DNA from: Fragilaria crotonensis | Lineage: Eukaryota > Bacillariophyta > Fragilariophyceae > Fragilariales > Fragilariaceae | Assembly: GCA_022925895.1 (NCBI GenBank) | Contig: JAKSYS010000060.1 | Coordinates: 1 to 64,000, forward strand | Direction: 5' to 3' | DNA: 64,000 nucleotides | Part shown: positions 11,906 to 22,225 of the stretch, in pieces | How the letters are laid out: each line of letters opens with the position of its first letter | Numbering within the stretch: position 1 is the stretch's first letter | The notes under the pieces: generated by a model | The model's database searches: none | Seen by the model: only the letters and a program-made list of their open reading frames with translations | What the model was told of the DNA's origin: nothing | Program-made: the position numbers and the translations under genes

Positions 11906-12330
11906 GTGCAGCCTCATCTTTTGTGATGACGGATAGCGCTGTCGATGATCATGTTGTAAGTGGTGTTGTTGCGGGATTGTTCCCGAGGAATGCCGCAAAC
12001 GACCCGGGACTTCATTGTTGAGCTTGCATACTGTGCAGCCTGAAAAGCCGGAAGACGTTGATTCTGATCAGGAACGTCCTGAAAATTGGTATTTTGTACT
12101 CCAGTAATGCCCAATGTGGTTGGGGTTGACGAGGCCGGGAATAACTTTCATGGACTCGCCGTGAAGCTTACCCATGGCGTGGCAATAAGTTGGGACGGGA
12201 GGGTGCTTAGGCACTGTACGTTGCTCTGTGAGCCGAGTGCAAGCAATGTTGAGGAGCAAAACTTATTGTTCGGCTCCTTTACTGCAGCAAAGTTCAGGGT
12301 ACTTCAGGCTGGAGTCCTGCAATAATTGAA

Positions 12331-12709
12331 GGGGAATTCTCAGAAACACCTGTTATCTTTCCATTTTTCAATAACACCTATGACCTTACAATCCACCGAA
12401 AGTAAGGTTTACTATTTCACCCAAACGTGACTGAAGTTTTCAATATAGTGTGTACCAAGTTGTCGTAGAGCAGCGGCGCTGCCGGCTGCAAACGGTGTTA
12501 TTGTAATAATGCGAAATCTTAAAAGGTGTTATTGTAATTAGTGTAAAACTTAGACGGTGTTATTGATAATATTGAGTCACGAATGGGTGAAATAGTAAAA
12601 CAGGTTTCGGTGGATTGTAAGGTCATAGGTGTTATTGAAAAATGGAAATGTTATTGAGAATTCCCCTATTAAAAAATGGAAAGATAACAGGTGTTTTTGA
12701 GAATTCCCC
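12331..12709. mobile_element. 379-bp MITE with 9-bp target duplication, nested in the larger element
   Basis: Long imperfect inverted arms start GGGGAATTCTCA at both ends, and both arms carry CACCTATGACCTTACAATCC and TACTATTTCACCC. The right arm has an extra internal copy of the terminus at about 12657-12667. Directly outside, ATAATTGAA occurs at 12322-12330 and again at 12710-12718, a perfect 9-bp duplication. Nine bases is typical of Mutator-like elements, so this is probably a Mutator-type MITE. The centre repeats GGTGTTATTG three times. Confidence 0.9.
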
Positions 12710-12820
12710 ATAATTGAATGCATTGTACGAGAAGGATTGGACTCCATAAACCTGGCTCCTTCGAGTCTTAAATTCACTACTATTAATTAAACTCACGAGT
12801 AAATGTAATGGGAAGTTGTA

Positions 12821-13248
12821 TTAGACGCCACCAATGTCAGTACCATGAATGAAGAATGATGCACTGATCCGATCATAAATACTATTCCCTTTCGCATCCT
12901 TCAGCTTCTTTGCTGGTGGCTTTTTGTTCGTCAACGTTACCCATATGACATGTGCTTTGTCCCATGAGTTTTCAGCTTCTTGTTGGAGCGAACACTCGAA
13001 GAGACCATGCTGCCATTGGCAGACCCACGCTGTGCCATTATTTTGTGCTTTTTCTTCGTAATGCAATTTGATAACATTGCCTCGTACTGTTCCAGCTCCT
13101 CCACTGTGCAGTTTCCCTCAAGAATCGATGCCAGCTCTTTCGCAAGGGGAACAGGAACACTGTATGGAACACTTTCCTTCCTAACAACTGTTGGAACGAG
13201 TTCTGGGAACACAAGCACAGCATCTTCGTCTTCATTTGTTGAGTACAA
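12821..13248 (-). other. Decayed open frames inside the TIR element
   Basis: Two overlapping minus-strand frames (13248-12937 and 13066-12821) that look like pieces of one protein joined by a frame change or intron: an acidic/hydrophobic stretch, a Lys-rich segment, then NSIYDRISASFFIHGTDIGG. The first has no ATG before residue 58. No family recognised; perhaps the remains of the element's own gene. Confidence 0.3.
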
Positions 13249-13577
13249 AGTTGTTTCTTGCTATGTGTTGCAAAGGATTGCCAATGAAGTCATTGTTGTC
13301 TTCATTTGATGTCAAAGTTGGTTCTTCACACGAAAAAAAGTCCGGTTCGGTTCAACATCGGAGAAATTAGAGCGCCTCAATGCCAAGTTTATAGTTGACA
13401 CATCATAGTTAAGGCATGTTTCTTTGGTGGGTTTCACTGCAAGCGACATATCAGCAAGCAAGGGTTGGCAAAGTTTCATTCCTGTATTGCGGCTTCTGGC
13501 TGGGACTCAGCTGCTGCCTCTTAGTACCTTGATACAAGCGGCTTCCTCGGCACACAACAATATGTTTGTCCTTGTAA

Positions 13578-13928
13578 CTACCATTTCCAATTAGGTAGAA
13601 TCCACCTTGCATTCCTGCAATTGCAAAGGTCCTTCAGAAGCTCCTTCCAGCCACCGCCGCCACTAGAAATGGATGCAGAGTACTTGTCACTGAAGTATAT
13701 CTTGTAACCTTTGTACATAGGTCGCAAATACTCAAGAATGTCCTCGCACTCATGACTATCTGAAGGAACATTTAGTAAAGAGCCTGGTGCATGGGATGCC
13801 CTGATAAGGAAAGGAATAACCGCTCTCCAGTCTTTCAGATCCTTGGATGCGCCGTCCAAAGCCACCTGTAATGACTTTGGCACCGCGGCTTGGCTTGTTT
13901 GCAAGAACGTTGTGGTGTCGGTAGACAT
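13578..13928 (-). CDS. Hypothetical 116-residue protein inside the TIR element
   Basis: From the ATG at 13928 the frame encodes MSTDTTTFLQTSQ..., a helical stretch, and ends with a Cys/Trp-rich segment (WKELLKDLCNCRNARW, WILPNWKW). No known domain is recognised. It lies within the 34-bp TIRs and on the same strand as the frames at 12821-13248, so it may be part of a decayed transposon gene. Confidence 0.3.
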   Translation of the reverse strand: MSTDTTTFLQTSQAAVPKSLQVALDGASKDLKDWRAVIPFLIRASHAPGSLLNVPSDSHECEDILEYLRPMYKGYKIYFSDKYSASISSGGGGWKELLKDLCNCRNARWILPNWKW

Positions 13929-14263
13929 CTCAATACAATAGGAGTGGGATGAAAGTAATCTTCTTAAAAGTGAGACAAGCACTATGAGGAGGGAGAATGT
14001 GATGACAGCACGATGGCAACAACAAGGAACAATGAATGGAATGGTGCTGCAGTATGGTGAAAAAATGTCGAGTTATTCTTATTTTAAATCAGATTTATGT
14101 ACGTGAATATGTGCATGAATTCAAATTCAAATTCAGAGCAGGGAGGGCAGGCGTGGTGAATTGATTGAGATAATAAGTCGAGGAAAGGAAACAAAATTCC
14201 CATCTTGAACAGCTTCCACTTGTAGCTAAATTTTCTACAAGGTCCTTAAGTAACGTGTCGTAC

Positions 14264-14297
14264 GATGACGAAAAATAGGTGACAGTTAATCGGATCC
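14264..14297 (-). repeat. Right 34-bp terminal inverted repeat
   Basis: Exact reverse complement of 11224-11257; it contains GGTGACAGTTAATCGGATCC at its outer end. Confidence 0.9.
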
Positions 14298-14588
14298 TGC
14301 GTTTTTTTCTACTGAGTAGTAGTACCAGGTACAAAACTACCGGTAGCTAGTAGTGTCGACACTCTACTTGAGAGCATATTTAATAGTAAGTCTCGAAGTA
14401 CATCATACACTCTAGTACCAGTTTTCTACCTACTTGTACATAGACGGAAATGTTTTATGCTCATGCAGGTATGAATAGGGGCTAATTGAAAAGGTTAGAG
14501 TGACGTAGGTCATCCATGGTGATGTCACTAAGCTACCACGAAGATATCGTTTTGTAATGCTCACAATCAATCCTTCTGTGGTTCGACA
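14298..14588. other. Intergenic spacer, presumed promoter of the DUF1275 gene
   Basis: No open frame of note. It contains CAGGTAC, GTAGTAGTACC and similar GTAC words. Confidence 0.4.
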
Positions 14589-15624
14589 ATGTTGCGAGTT
14601 GCCAGACTTTCGTTGTGTTGGGTCCTCCTCAACATCTATTTGACTAGCGCTTTACCATCCGCATCGATTCCAAGCATCGTCAATAAACCGTTCGAGCAAT
14701 CCGTCGACGGCCTTTACGCTGATGAAGTTATCATCGACGATTTATCGGACATGTCCGATTTGACGGAAGTGGTCACGCCGGCCCCCTCCTTCACAAAGCA
14801 CTTTGATCAATATCGGTTTCGCTGCCAACAGTGGATTTCTTAACGGATTGGCTTTGTCTGGTCTTCTTGCCGAACGGCAGCAAGCTGTTGCTGCTGTGAC
14901 TGGCTCGTACACCACGTCTGCCGTTGCGGCAGCAGAGGGCAAGGTTGGATTCATGCTGCTACAATTCAAAGTTATTGCTGCCTACTTTGGAGGATCGCTC
15001 TGGAACGGATTGTTGAATCCAAAGGGTATTGAATGGTCTAAGAAACCAAATGCTCTTGTGATAGCTGCATTGCTGGTGTTCGTAGGTGCACTCGACTACG
15101 TTGCGACGGAACGATTCTTCGTCCTTCTCGCTCTTGCCTTGGGTCTGCAGAACAGCTGGACTTCCATGCTTCTCAAGGGTAACGTCCTTCGCACGGCTCA
15201 TTTCTCTGGTGCAACATCTGACATGGGAACCATCTTGGGACAAGTGCTTCGGGGCAACACTGTTGACGCCTGGAAATTCTCAATTTTTGGAAGGTTGGCT
15301 GCCAGTTTCTGGACCGGTGGATTCCTTTCTATCTTGGCCTCCAAGAAATACACCGAAGTAAGCTTTCTTGGGAGTGTGGCACTCTACCTGGCCTTGTGGA
15401 CTGCGCTGTCCGTCCGTGGGACGACCAAGCCAGTTGTGGTGGAGCAACCCAGTCCGGTGGACGTCTCGCTCAACGTAACTTTGATGAAACTGCGACCCTT
15501 CTCAAGAAGGATTTGTAAACCAGCGATTGCATTGCAATCGACCTGTCTCTGTCTGGGTGAGATTGCTAAATCTTTCCACCGAACGCCCATATCTTCAACC
15601 TTTGCGTTAGCTATTCGATCGTGA
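14589..15624 (+). CDS. DUF1275 (YoaK-type) membrane protein, with two apparent frameshifts
   Basis: The ATG at 14589 opens a signal-peptide-like segment (LSLCWVLLNIYLTSALP) and an acidic stretch. The conserved membrane domain starts in the next frame near 14803: INIGFAANSGFLNGLALSG, GSYTTSAVAAAEGK, then LLALALGLQNSW, LRTAHFSGATSDMG and four to six hydrophobic helices. That pattern is DUF1275, a family of unknown transport or membrane function. Joining the two parts needs removal of one T at CACTTTGAT (about 14799-14802). Near 15480 a second change gives NFDETATLLKKDL and a stop at 15518; the frame as written runs to 15624 through unconvincing sequence. Either a recent pseudogene or consensus errors. 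Confidence 0.72.
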
Positions 15625-15786
15625 ACCCATGCCTTCTTTTCACTAAAGAGAATACATGTAAGCCTGCTTCGGCCACCTTACTTGATGACTTCCCTAGTAG
15701 TAGAAACTTCTCCTTCTCCACTGTTGTGGTCAACGGGACGCAGAATCGTCATGCTGGCGTTCATCTCGTTGTTCACTTCGTGACCA

Positions 15787-16657
15787 CTAGAAGCTAGGCA
15801 CGAACGTATACCATAAACTTTGCTGTACCCCTACAGCGGTGGCTTGTTGGACAGTTTTGTCCAGCACAATCTTTCGTACTAGAAATTGCGTCTGCGCCTG
15901 AAGCAATTCTTGAACCGGATCCAATTCCAAACTCTTGACGACGAATTCTGCTGCATTTTGTTGCACTGAATCGTCGGCCAATATGGTTTCCAGCAAGCGC
16001 AACAGAGACTGCTGTACCTCCGGGATTTCCAGAGCATTTCCTACCAATCGAACCAACTCTTGTAGTGTCAAGGGATCTCTCAACACATTTTGCAACACAC
16101 TGTTCAGGGTCTGGAGCGTTTCAGGGGAATTAGCAACCAAATGCAAGGTCTCCTGTATCGTACGTTGTAGGCCTTCTTGTTGCAGCGTTCGTGATGCCAA
16201 TTCCGCAACTTCTTCCGAGGTTCTATCGTACATGGTAGAGCGGTATTTCCAGATTGTGAGAAGAATAACCGCGATCCCGCTGACACTGTACTTATTGATC
16301 CAACCCTTGTAATAACTCTCGAAACGGTGCAGAAACGCGAGTAAAGTCTCACTGTTGTGGACAAAAACGCTAGCTAATGCAGACAACTTCTCCAAGGGAG
16401 AGGCCATCATGGCGACCTTGGCGTGAATGTCCTCAATATTCCTTTCCATTGTTGTCGATTGGGTGTTCACTTGTTGAAAGGATTTCAAACTTGTGATTGT
16501 TTTCAGCCATAAGTGTTCGAAGAGCTTTGATTTCTTCTCTGAGGGCCATCACTTCGGGATCACTACTGAGCGGTGAGAGTCTTCGAATTGACATTGACCA
16601 AACGCGAGGGTAGACCCCCCTCGAAGACCGCAACATCGACAATGCAGGCGCAAACAT
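15787..16657 (-). CDS. Mitochondrial coiled-coil membrane protein, one frameshift
   Basis: Starts at the ATG at 16657 with a typical mitochondrial presequence (MFAPALSMLRSSRG, rich in Arg and Ser, no acids). A coiled coil follows (EVMALREEIKALRTLMAENNHK) and continues in the next frame (SFQQVNTQSTTMERNIEDI), then one membrane helix (VSGIAVILLTIWKY) and a long helical domain rich in Gln/Leu. Joining needs removal of one T at AAGTTTGAA near 16486. The whole is about 290 residues. No named family is recognised. Its neighbour on the same strand is the TatB-like gene, also probably mitochondrial. Confidence 0.65.
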
Positions 16658-17249
16658 GGTTGTTCCTACGACTGAAGCTGAAAAATGAGACGAGTTCTTC
16701 ACGACACATCTCACCGCTCCACAGCGCACTTATGCGGTACTGTAGCTTTTAGCTAGCAGTGCCACCGTAGGTGTCCCTGAATTCCAGTCACACCAACTAG
16801 TAGACCCCTCTGAAGAGTGACATGCTTTCATATGGGCCACGTTACCAAACTGCGTGTGTGTACCCAATCGATCTATAGATAATAGTTCACTAATCATTTG
16901 AGGATCTGTTACAATATCAATACCTGGTAGTGCGTCTGATGTCCAACATCTCGTTACACATTGATAACAGAGAATGTTGTACCTGGTATACAAGGGACAG
17001 GTAATGGCACAACTATAGGTTCGCCGTGACAGAACGCCACCGTCATGGATAACGCTGGAGTGACAACTTCGATGAGATTAGGCTCCTGGCCATTGGCGGG
17101 ACGGCAACCGCATTGATGCGTGCAAGGCAGACAGTAGGGAACATACGATTGTTGCCGAGCTCGAAGAAGGGTGTCCTCATCTGTTGTAGGCAATCTCCTT
17201 CGAATCATCCTCTCGTCAATTAACGTTAAGTTTCCCCGTACTACTAGAA
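16658..17249. other. Spacer between two mitochondrial-type genes
   Basis: A 99-codon minus-strand frame at 16954-17253 lacks an ATG start and any recognisable domain and is left out. Otherwise no feature seen. Confidence 0.4.
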
Positions 17250-17981
17250 TCACTTGCCAGCACCATTATTTTTGAGATCCTTCTGTTTCTCAACCATCCG
17301 AGCACGGATGGCTTCGTCTTGCTCCTGCACAGCGCGATCGTGTTGATCATAAATCAAGGTTTGTTGGTATAAATTAGAAAGCAATGCACTTCCATTCGCG
17401 TCTCCGAGGCCCCGTTCGGCTCGCGATTGAAATCCAATGCCTCTTTTCGCCCATTCCTCTTCCGCCACTGCTGCCACCGCTTGAGATCGGGGAGCGAGTT
17501 CGCGAACTTGAGATATCATACCAGCAACGGGAGCACCGAGAATTGATGCATCAGTAAGCTGAGGAGTGACTGGGGTATGGCTCATGTTCACCGTCGACGT
17601 CTGACTCAAGGCACTCAAGTTCGATGTTATTCCTCTTCCCGCTACTGGTCCAATACTCGGAGTTACTGCTTCTCGGTTAGCTCCTGGAACCATAGATCCC
17701 AGTCCCCGCCCCACCATACCTTGCGAACTCACGGCCACCGCCACTTCTGATCGAACGGCATCAAGTTCACGCAAACCAGATCGCAGTTCGTTCTGAAGTT
17801 GACGGAGTTCACTTTGTGCGGCGAATCGATCCGCTCGGACGCGTGCTCCCTGTAACAGACCAACGATCCGTCCAGTTTGCGTACCAGCGAAACGAGCGGC
17901 GCGAGGGAGATCCTTGCGACCGATGAAATACATGGCAGCGCCAATGACAACGAACGTTTCTCCCCAGCCTATCTCGAACAT
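17250..17981 (-). CDS. TatB-like subunit of a mitochondrial twin-arginine translocase
   Basis: 243 residues. The first 20 (MFEIGWGETFVVIGAAMYFI) are the short transmembrane helix of TatA/B proteins; then comes the G-x-K-D-L-P hinge (GRKDLPRAARFAG) and an amphipathic helix leading into a coiled coil (AAQSELRQLQNELRSGLREL). The order, spacing and the K-D-L-P-x-x-A-R-x-A-G pattern resemble the plant mitochondrial TatB-like protein rather than bacterial TatA. Diatom mitochondrial genomes are known to encode TatC, so a nuclear TatB partner is plausible. The C-terminal 150 residues are low in hydrophobics and family-specific. The start is fixed because TatB proteins begin at this helix. No separate presequence is visible, as in the plant protein. 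Confidence 0.78.
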   Translation of the reverse strand: MFEIGWGETFVVIGAAMYFIGRKDLPRAARFAGTQTGRIVGLLQGARVRADRFAAQSELRQLQNELRSGLRELDAVRSEVAVAVSSQGMVGRGLGSMVPGANREAVTPSIGPVAGRGITSNLSALSQTSTVNMSHTPVTPQLTDASILGAPVAGMISQVRELAPRSQAVAAVAEEEWAKRGIGFQSRAERGLGDANGSALLSNLYQQTLIYDQHDRAVQEQDEAIRARMVEKQKDLKNNGAGK

Positions 17982-18793
17982 GACTGAGTAGTGAGTGGCA
18001 GGCGCAGGAGATGACGAGCGACGGGAGTGTGAGGTCCTTGAATGGCGAAGATGGCATCGACACTTTTAGCTTCACCTTTGCACCTTGTCGTGTCCATGCA
18101 CAGTATCACCTACTCCCCGTCCTCCCGGTACACAGTACAAGTGCATATTACACTGTAATAGACCGTATGCATACGCTGCAAATGTACGGTGTATGTACAA
18201 CGGTGTCCAGGTACTTGTACACTCTGTCGGCTACGACATAAAGGAAATTCGGCCCAGCTGCCCCGTAAGTCCAACCGTAAAAATCTAACTTTAACACTGC
18301 TGCACACACCGTGCTCTCCAACCGTACTGTGTCTGTCTCCTGTGTGTTGTGTGTGCTGTGCCATCTACTCTACCTATAACGATAGACAAGCACATTCCCT
18401 TCTCCCATGAGATACAGGAGGCAATACTCGAGTACTACATTAACACTGGTCTGGAAGTGAGCTGCATTAGGTGTTGAACAACCATTGTAATTTTTACTTA
18501 TATCACAGGCGGAATACTCTTCCAGATAAAATTCGAGGTACCAGGTACTGCTACCTGGTACTACAGTATCTAATCGTTCGGCAAGGGTGTGGTAGAGGAC
18601 GAGGGTTTAAATCCTGAAGCGCAGCGCCATGAACATACTTGTTGTACTAGTAGAAGGCAAGCTCTCCTAGAATCAAACCTGGAAGGAGAAATGCGTTCAA
18701 ACAGATCACGGTCCGAACCACTCTATAGTGGCAATCCATATCAGATTATGAAAAGTTATGCACGCTTCAATGCACCTGCGGATGTGTATCGGT
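17982..18793. other. Intergenic DNA
   Basis: Rich in GTAC words (GTACACAGTACAAG, CAGGTACTTGTACAC, CCAGGTACTGCTACC). Around 18585-18620 GGTAGAGG and GGTTTAAATCC resemble D- and T-arm pieces of a tRNA, but no anticodon arm fits between them. No gene called. Confidence 0.45.
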
Positions 18794-20042
18794 TTACGCA
18801 GCACGACGACTGGCCAATGCTTTGTTGTGAACCTGTGTCACCTCCAGCAAACTGGTTTCGGACGCGAAGTCCACCAGAATGGCACTAACAGGTTGATTAT
18901 TGTTGACAGCCGAACACTTTTTGATGCGTTGGTTTAACATGGATTCTGTTCCCAATTCTTTCGCCGCGTCGCTGTTTGGAAGACTGAGAAAGTGGTTGAT
19001 GCCGTAGAAAGCTTTCGTGCCATCGGCGCCGCGATCAGGACTGCAACTGGCAGTGTAATCCGACGTTATGGCATCGACAGTGTCGAAGTCATAGATCGTT
19101 TCATAGGCATAGGAAAACCAGTAGTGCAGGCCATCAGGACATGGGTCATCTGAAAAACACTGCGGGCCTCTGTAGTGAAAGACCAACATTCTCTGCCGGA
19201 ACCTCAGGTTAGCGATAAATCACCTATGAAGCGCCGGCAATGCGTTAACATTTGTGATCTCTTACCTTTCCAGCCTCCTTCAGCTCGCGCAACGTCGGCC
19301 AACTTGTCGACGAGCTTGAGTGAACGTAGAGGTACTCGACAAAGCCAGTAACACCTTGCATTTCCGCGTAGACATCGTACAAATCGACTGGTTGATCCAT
19401 ATCGGGGTTGAGTTCCAACGTGACGAGCAAGATTTCGGTTGGATTGTTGTCTAAAAACGATACCATTCCTGTGAATACTTCGGTGGTGCTCCTGGTCATG
19501 AAGCAACTGTTGTGGCACAAAACCAGCGCGTTGCTGCAGCTACAGATGTCGAGATTGATGGCGCGATATCCAGCATCCATTTGGTCTTCCACCTTTGTGA
19601 CTTGATTAGCATACAGGAATTGAAAGCCTTCATCTTGAGACGCATATGAATTGTGCGTTCCAGCGAAGAGCACTTCGTTGACATTCAAATCGCAGATAGT
19701 GTCCAGCCCATTGCAACAGTCATCAGTGGTTGTGCACTGATTGAATTTATAAGCCGATTCGGGGGATGGTGTTGAATCCGATGTGGGACTTGCTCCAGGC
19801 ACGACCGCGTCGACTGCTTGTTGCAATGGAGCAAACTTCCATATAAGAATTCCAGCAACCGCCAGCAGGACAAGGACGATGAGAACAACCGTCCATGCGC
19901 AACAACACCTGCTTCTTGGTGCAGGAGCAGGAGCACTGGCAGCGCTTCTCCTAGAGGCGGCGCTCCTCCTGGATAAAACAGAGCCCCCGACCGACGATGC
20001 CATGGAGGTTTTGGAGTAAACGCTATTCGACGACGGTTTCAT
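18794..20042 (-). CDS. PI-PLC X-domain-like membrane-anchored protein
   Basis: Two exons joined by an intron at 19193-19265 (GTAAGA...GGCAG), giving ...EAGK/RMLVFHYRG. Starts at the ATG at 20042. A Ser/Ala/Arg-rich cytoplasmic N-terminus is followed by one membrane helix (VVLIVLVLLAVAGILIW) and a luminal or extracellular catalytic domain. The two histidines of the PLC-X fold appear in LFAGTHNSYAS and LVLCHNSC, with INLDICSC between them. Cysteine pairs (TTTDDCCNGLDTICD) suggest disulphides. Proteins of this class are bacterial-type phosphatidylinositol phosphodiesterase relatives; calcium-binding EF or C2 domains are absent. Substrate cannot be inferred. Confidence 0.82.
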
Positions 20043-20848
20043 AGTAAATCTGTAATTCCAAGTATGCGCTCTCGTTTCGTTACAATTGTGTGCTTGTGTT
20101 GTGCTTTCCTCCTTCCACCCAATGTCTGATGATTTAGTACGAGATACATGCAATTATGTATGTGTATATATATGTATACACACGTCCACGAGTCGGAAGT
20201 TAGCTAACCTCTTGATAACGCTTATCGCGCGACCAGTCCTGTCAAATTTTCACTTGCTTGTCCAGTTTCACAGAGGGGTTTTCCACGACTTGCAATAAAT
20301 CGTCAGGACGTCAGCACTCACGCAAAAACGCATGCATACACTGTACTAAGGCGCTTCGGCCCATGCTCACATGCATGCACATACATGCACGCTTCGTTTC
20401 ATAGGATGCAATCTGAAGGTACAAATATGTGTACATATGTTTATGAGAGCATATGCGGTTCTTTGTTGTCCATACTCAGTAAAAAAGTCTGTATCACGAA
20501 GGCGATAAATTCAGTAAGAGTTACTGGACGAGATGAGAGGCAACACCTAGCAGAACCTTGGATTGTCACTATTAGAGGGCATCGACCAGTGGCTTGCAAA
20601 AGCAATAGGTCGGGCCGATGACGAGATGCAGGTGCATCAGTTGTGAAGTCGTTCACGCGACGGGATCGAGTCTTTTCATGTCCAATCGGGTCGCACAAGC
20701 CTCAGGCACTGGAACGCCTCCACCTGTAGGGTCATCGAAACTTCGATGATTCGTCCTGCCATGGTGTTTGGATGCAGCGATTCAAATACTGCGACGAGTC
20801 TGCAATGGTTCATGGAGTAGCATTTTGATAGACCAAATCCCCATCACT
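20043..20848. other. Intergenic DNA
   Basis: Alternating ATGTGTATATATATGTATACAC at 20157-20180 is a short purine-pyrimidine stretch; ACATGCATGCACATACATGCACGC occurs at 20370-20393. No gene recognised. Confidence 0.45.
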
Positions 20849-21701
20849 CTACTTCGACCTGGGTCTCAAAACTGTCAAATATGCCGCTTGTAGGAAGGTA
20901 TCGACACTGCCACGGATCACTTCGTGCTCAATGCACTGCAGTTTGCATTCAGTAGGCACTACCTGGTGAAAGAATGTTGCAGCTTCCTCTTCTGGAATGA
21001 GCTTTCCAAAATCAATAGTGGTAATGTACCGTAGCAATGGTTTGACGTAGGCCAACAACGGTGGAGTGTATCGCTGATAGGTTTGAGTAATATAAATCTG
21101 ACCATCACGTTGTCGTAGGAATGGTAGGACGGCATTCAACGCCAGAGGTGGGTCGGGCAATAACGAAAAGGATCCTGAAAAGTAAACAGCATCGAAACTA
21201 TTTGGCTTCAGCAACGGCGTTGTGGCCTGCAATGGCTGACCCGATGAGTCAATATATTCTCGACCGGAGCTCGCTGACAATTGTTTCCTCGGAGGTGGAG
21301 GTGCGTCCAGTTGATAGACGCTCATCTCGATGACTGAGACAAGGTGATCGAGACCAGCACGGCTGATCGTGTCATGCGCTTTCGCGATGTAGTCTGCGTC
21401 ATAGTCGATACCAACAACACGAATCTGGCGATCTAACAAAATATCTTTACATCGAACCAACGCACCTGTGGATAGGCGGACGCAATCATGAGGATTGCTG
21501 TCATCTCTCTCAATCGACGTGCGGTTCGAAATTGGTGTTCTACAACTCACCAGCAGTCCCGATACCAACGTCAAGGAGAGTCGATCCTTCATCCAACCTG
21601 GACAGTACCACCTCATACCACTTCGTGGTCAATTTAAGAATCAATGAGTCGTACACGAACGAACGGCATCTACGAAGAGGCCACAACAGTACGTTTCCCA
21701 T
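20849..21701 (-). CDS. SAM-dependent methyltransferase (class I fold)
   Basis: Two exons with an intron at 21466-21550 (GTGAGT...CACAG); splicing joins LLDVGIGTAG to ALVRCKDILL in phase. LLDVGIGTAG is motif I, VVGIDYDADYIAKA motif II, and FDAVYFSGSFSLLPDPPLAL corresponds to motif IV. The start is taken at ATG 21701, which gives a hydrophobic/basic N-terminus (MGNVLLWPLRRCRSFVYDSL) that could anchor or target it. Length about 255 residues. The substrate is unknown. It is divergently arranged with the TTI1-like gene, 525 bp away. Confidence 0.8.
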
Positions 21702-22225
21702 GGCGCATGAGAAAACGTCATGGACTGCTCCGTCGACAACTAAGATCCAGTTTCCAGTTTCATGTGGAATCGTGATGCCAATGGCCAATGACCAATGACA
21801 ATGAAGAACCAATGACAAGACGGGTGTTGCGCGTGCTGAGTGCTGACGTTGTGGCTGCCAGGCAAGTGCCGGGGGGCCGGGGGGTGCCGGGAGCCTCTTA
21901 ATAGGTAATTATGCAAACGCACAGCACAGTACAAGTAACACTGTACGTGTATTCCGAGTACAACGCAGTATGCAGTATTTTACGTCAACGGTACTTGTAC
22001 CCGATTGCAGACAATGGAGCGCAGTAAACAGTAAGCAAGTACTCGGTACACCAGTACCTGGTACTCAGTAATCCAGCATCGCTACTGAACTTGATGAATT
22101 CCCTCCGAAGTCCTCAAGCATTCAGCTTTTTCAACAAACCACTGACCTCCAAAACCTCCGACTGAACAATCCCATACGACGTGTGTATTTCGATGAAACA
22201 GAGATGACAGATTGACGACGACGAC
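21702..22225. other. Divergent promoter region between methyltransferase and TTI1-like genes
   Basis: Contains GTACTTGTAC, GGTACACCAGTACCTGGTAC and related words at 21980-22065. No open frame supported. Confidence 0.4.

Larger units (their letters stand above)
11224..14297. mobile_element. DNA element with perfect 34-bp terminal inverted repeats
   Basis: 11224-11257 and 14264-14297 are exact reverse complements over 34 bases, beginning GGATCCGATTAACTGTCACC and ending TTTTTCGTCATC. The 3.07-kb interior is mostly non-coding, with a 3 x 101-bp tandem repeat, a nested MITE and weak open frames on the minus strand. No transposase was recognised, so it looks non-autonomous or decayed. No clear target duplication was found directly outside the repeats, so the true ends may lie a little further out. 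Confidence 0.72.

Noticed and set aside
16954-17253. 99-codon minus-strand frame with several cysteines
   Set aside because: No ATG at its start, no domain, and it lies between two well-supported genes.
18575-18630. GGTAGAGG and GGTTTAAATCC, tRNA-like pieces
   Set aside because: The anticodon arm is missing; at best a fragment or chance.
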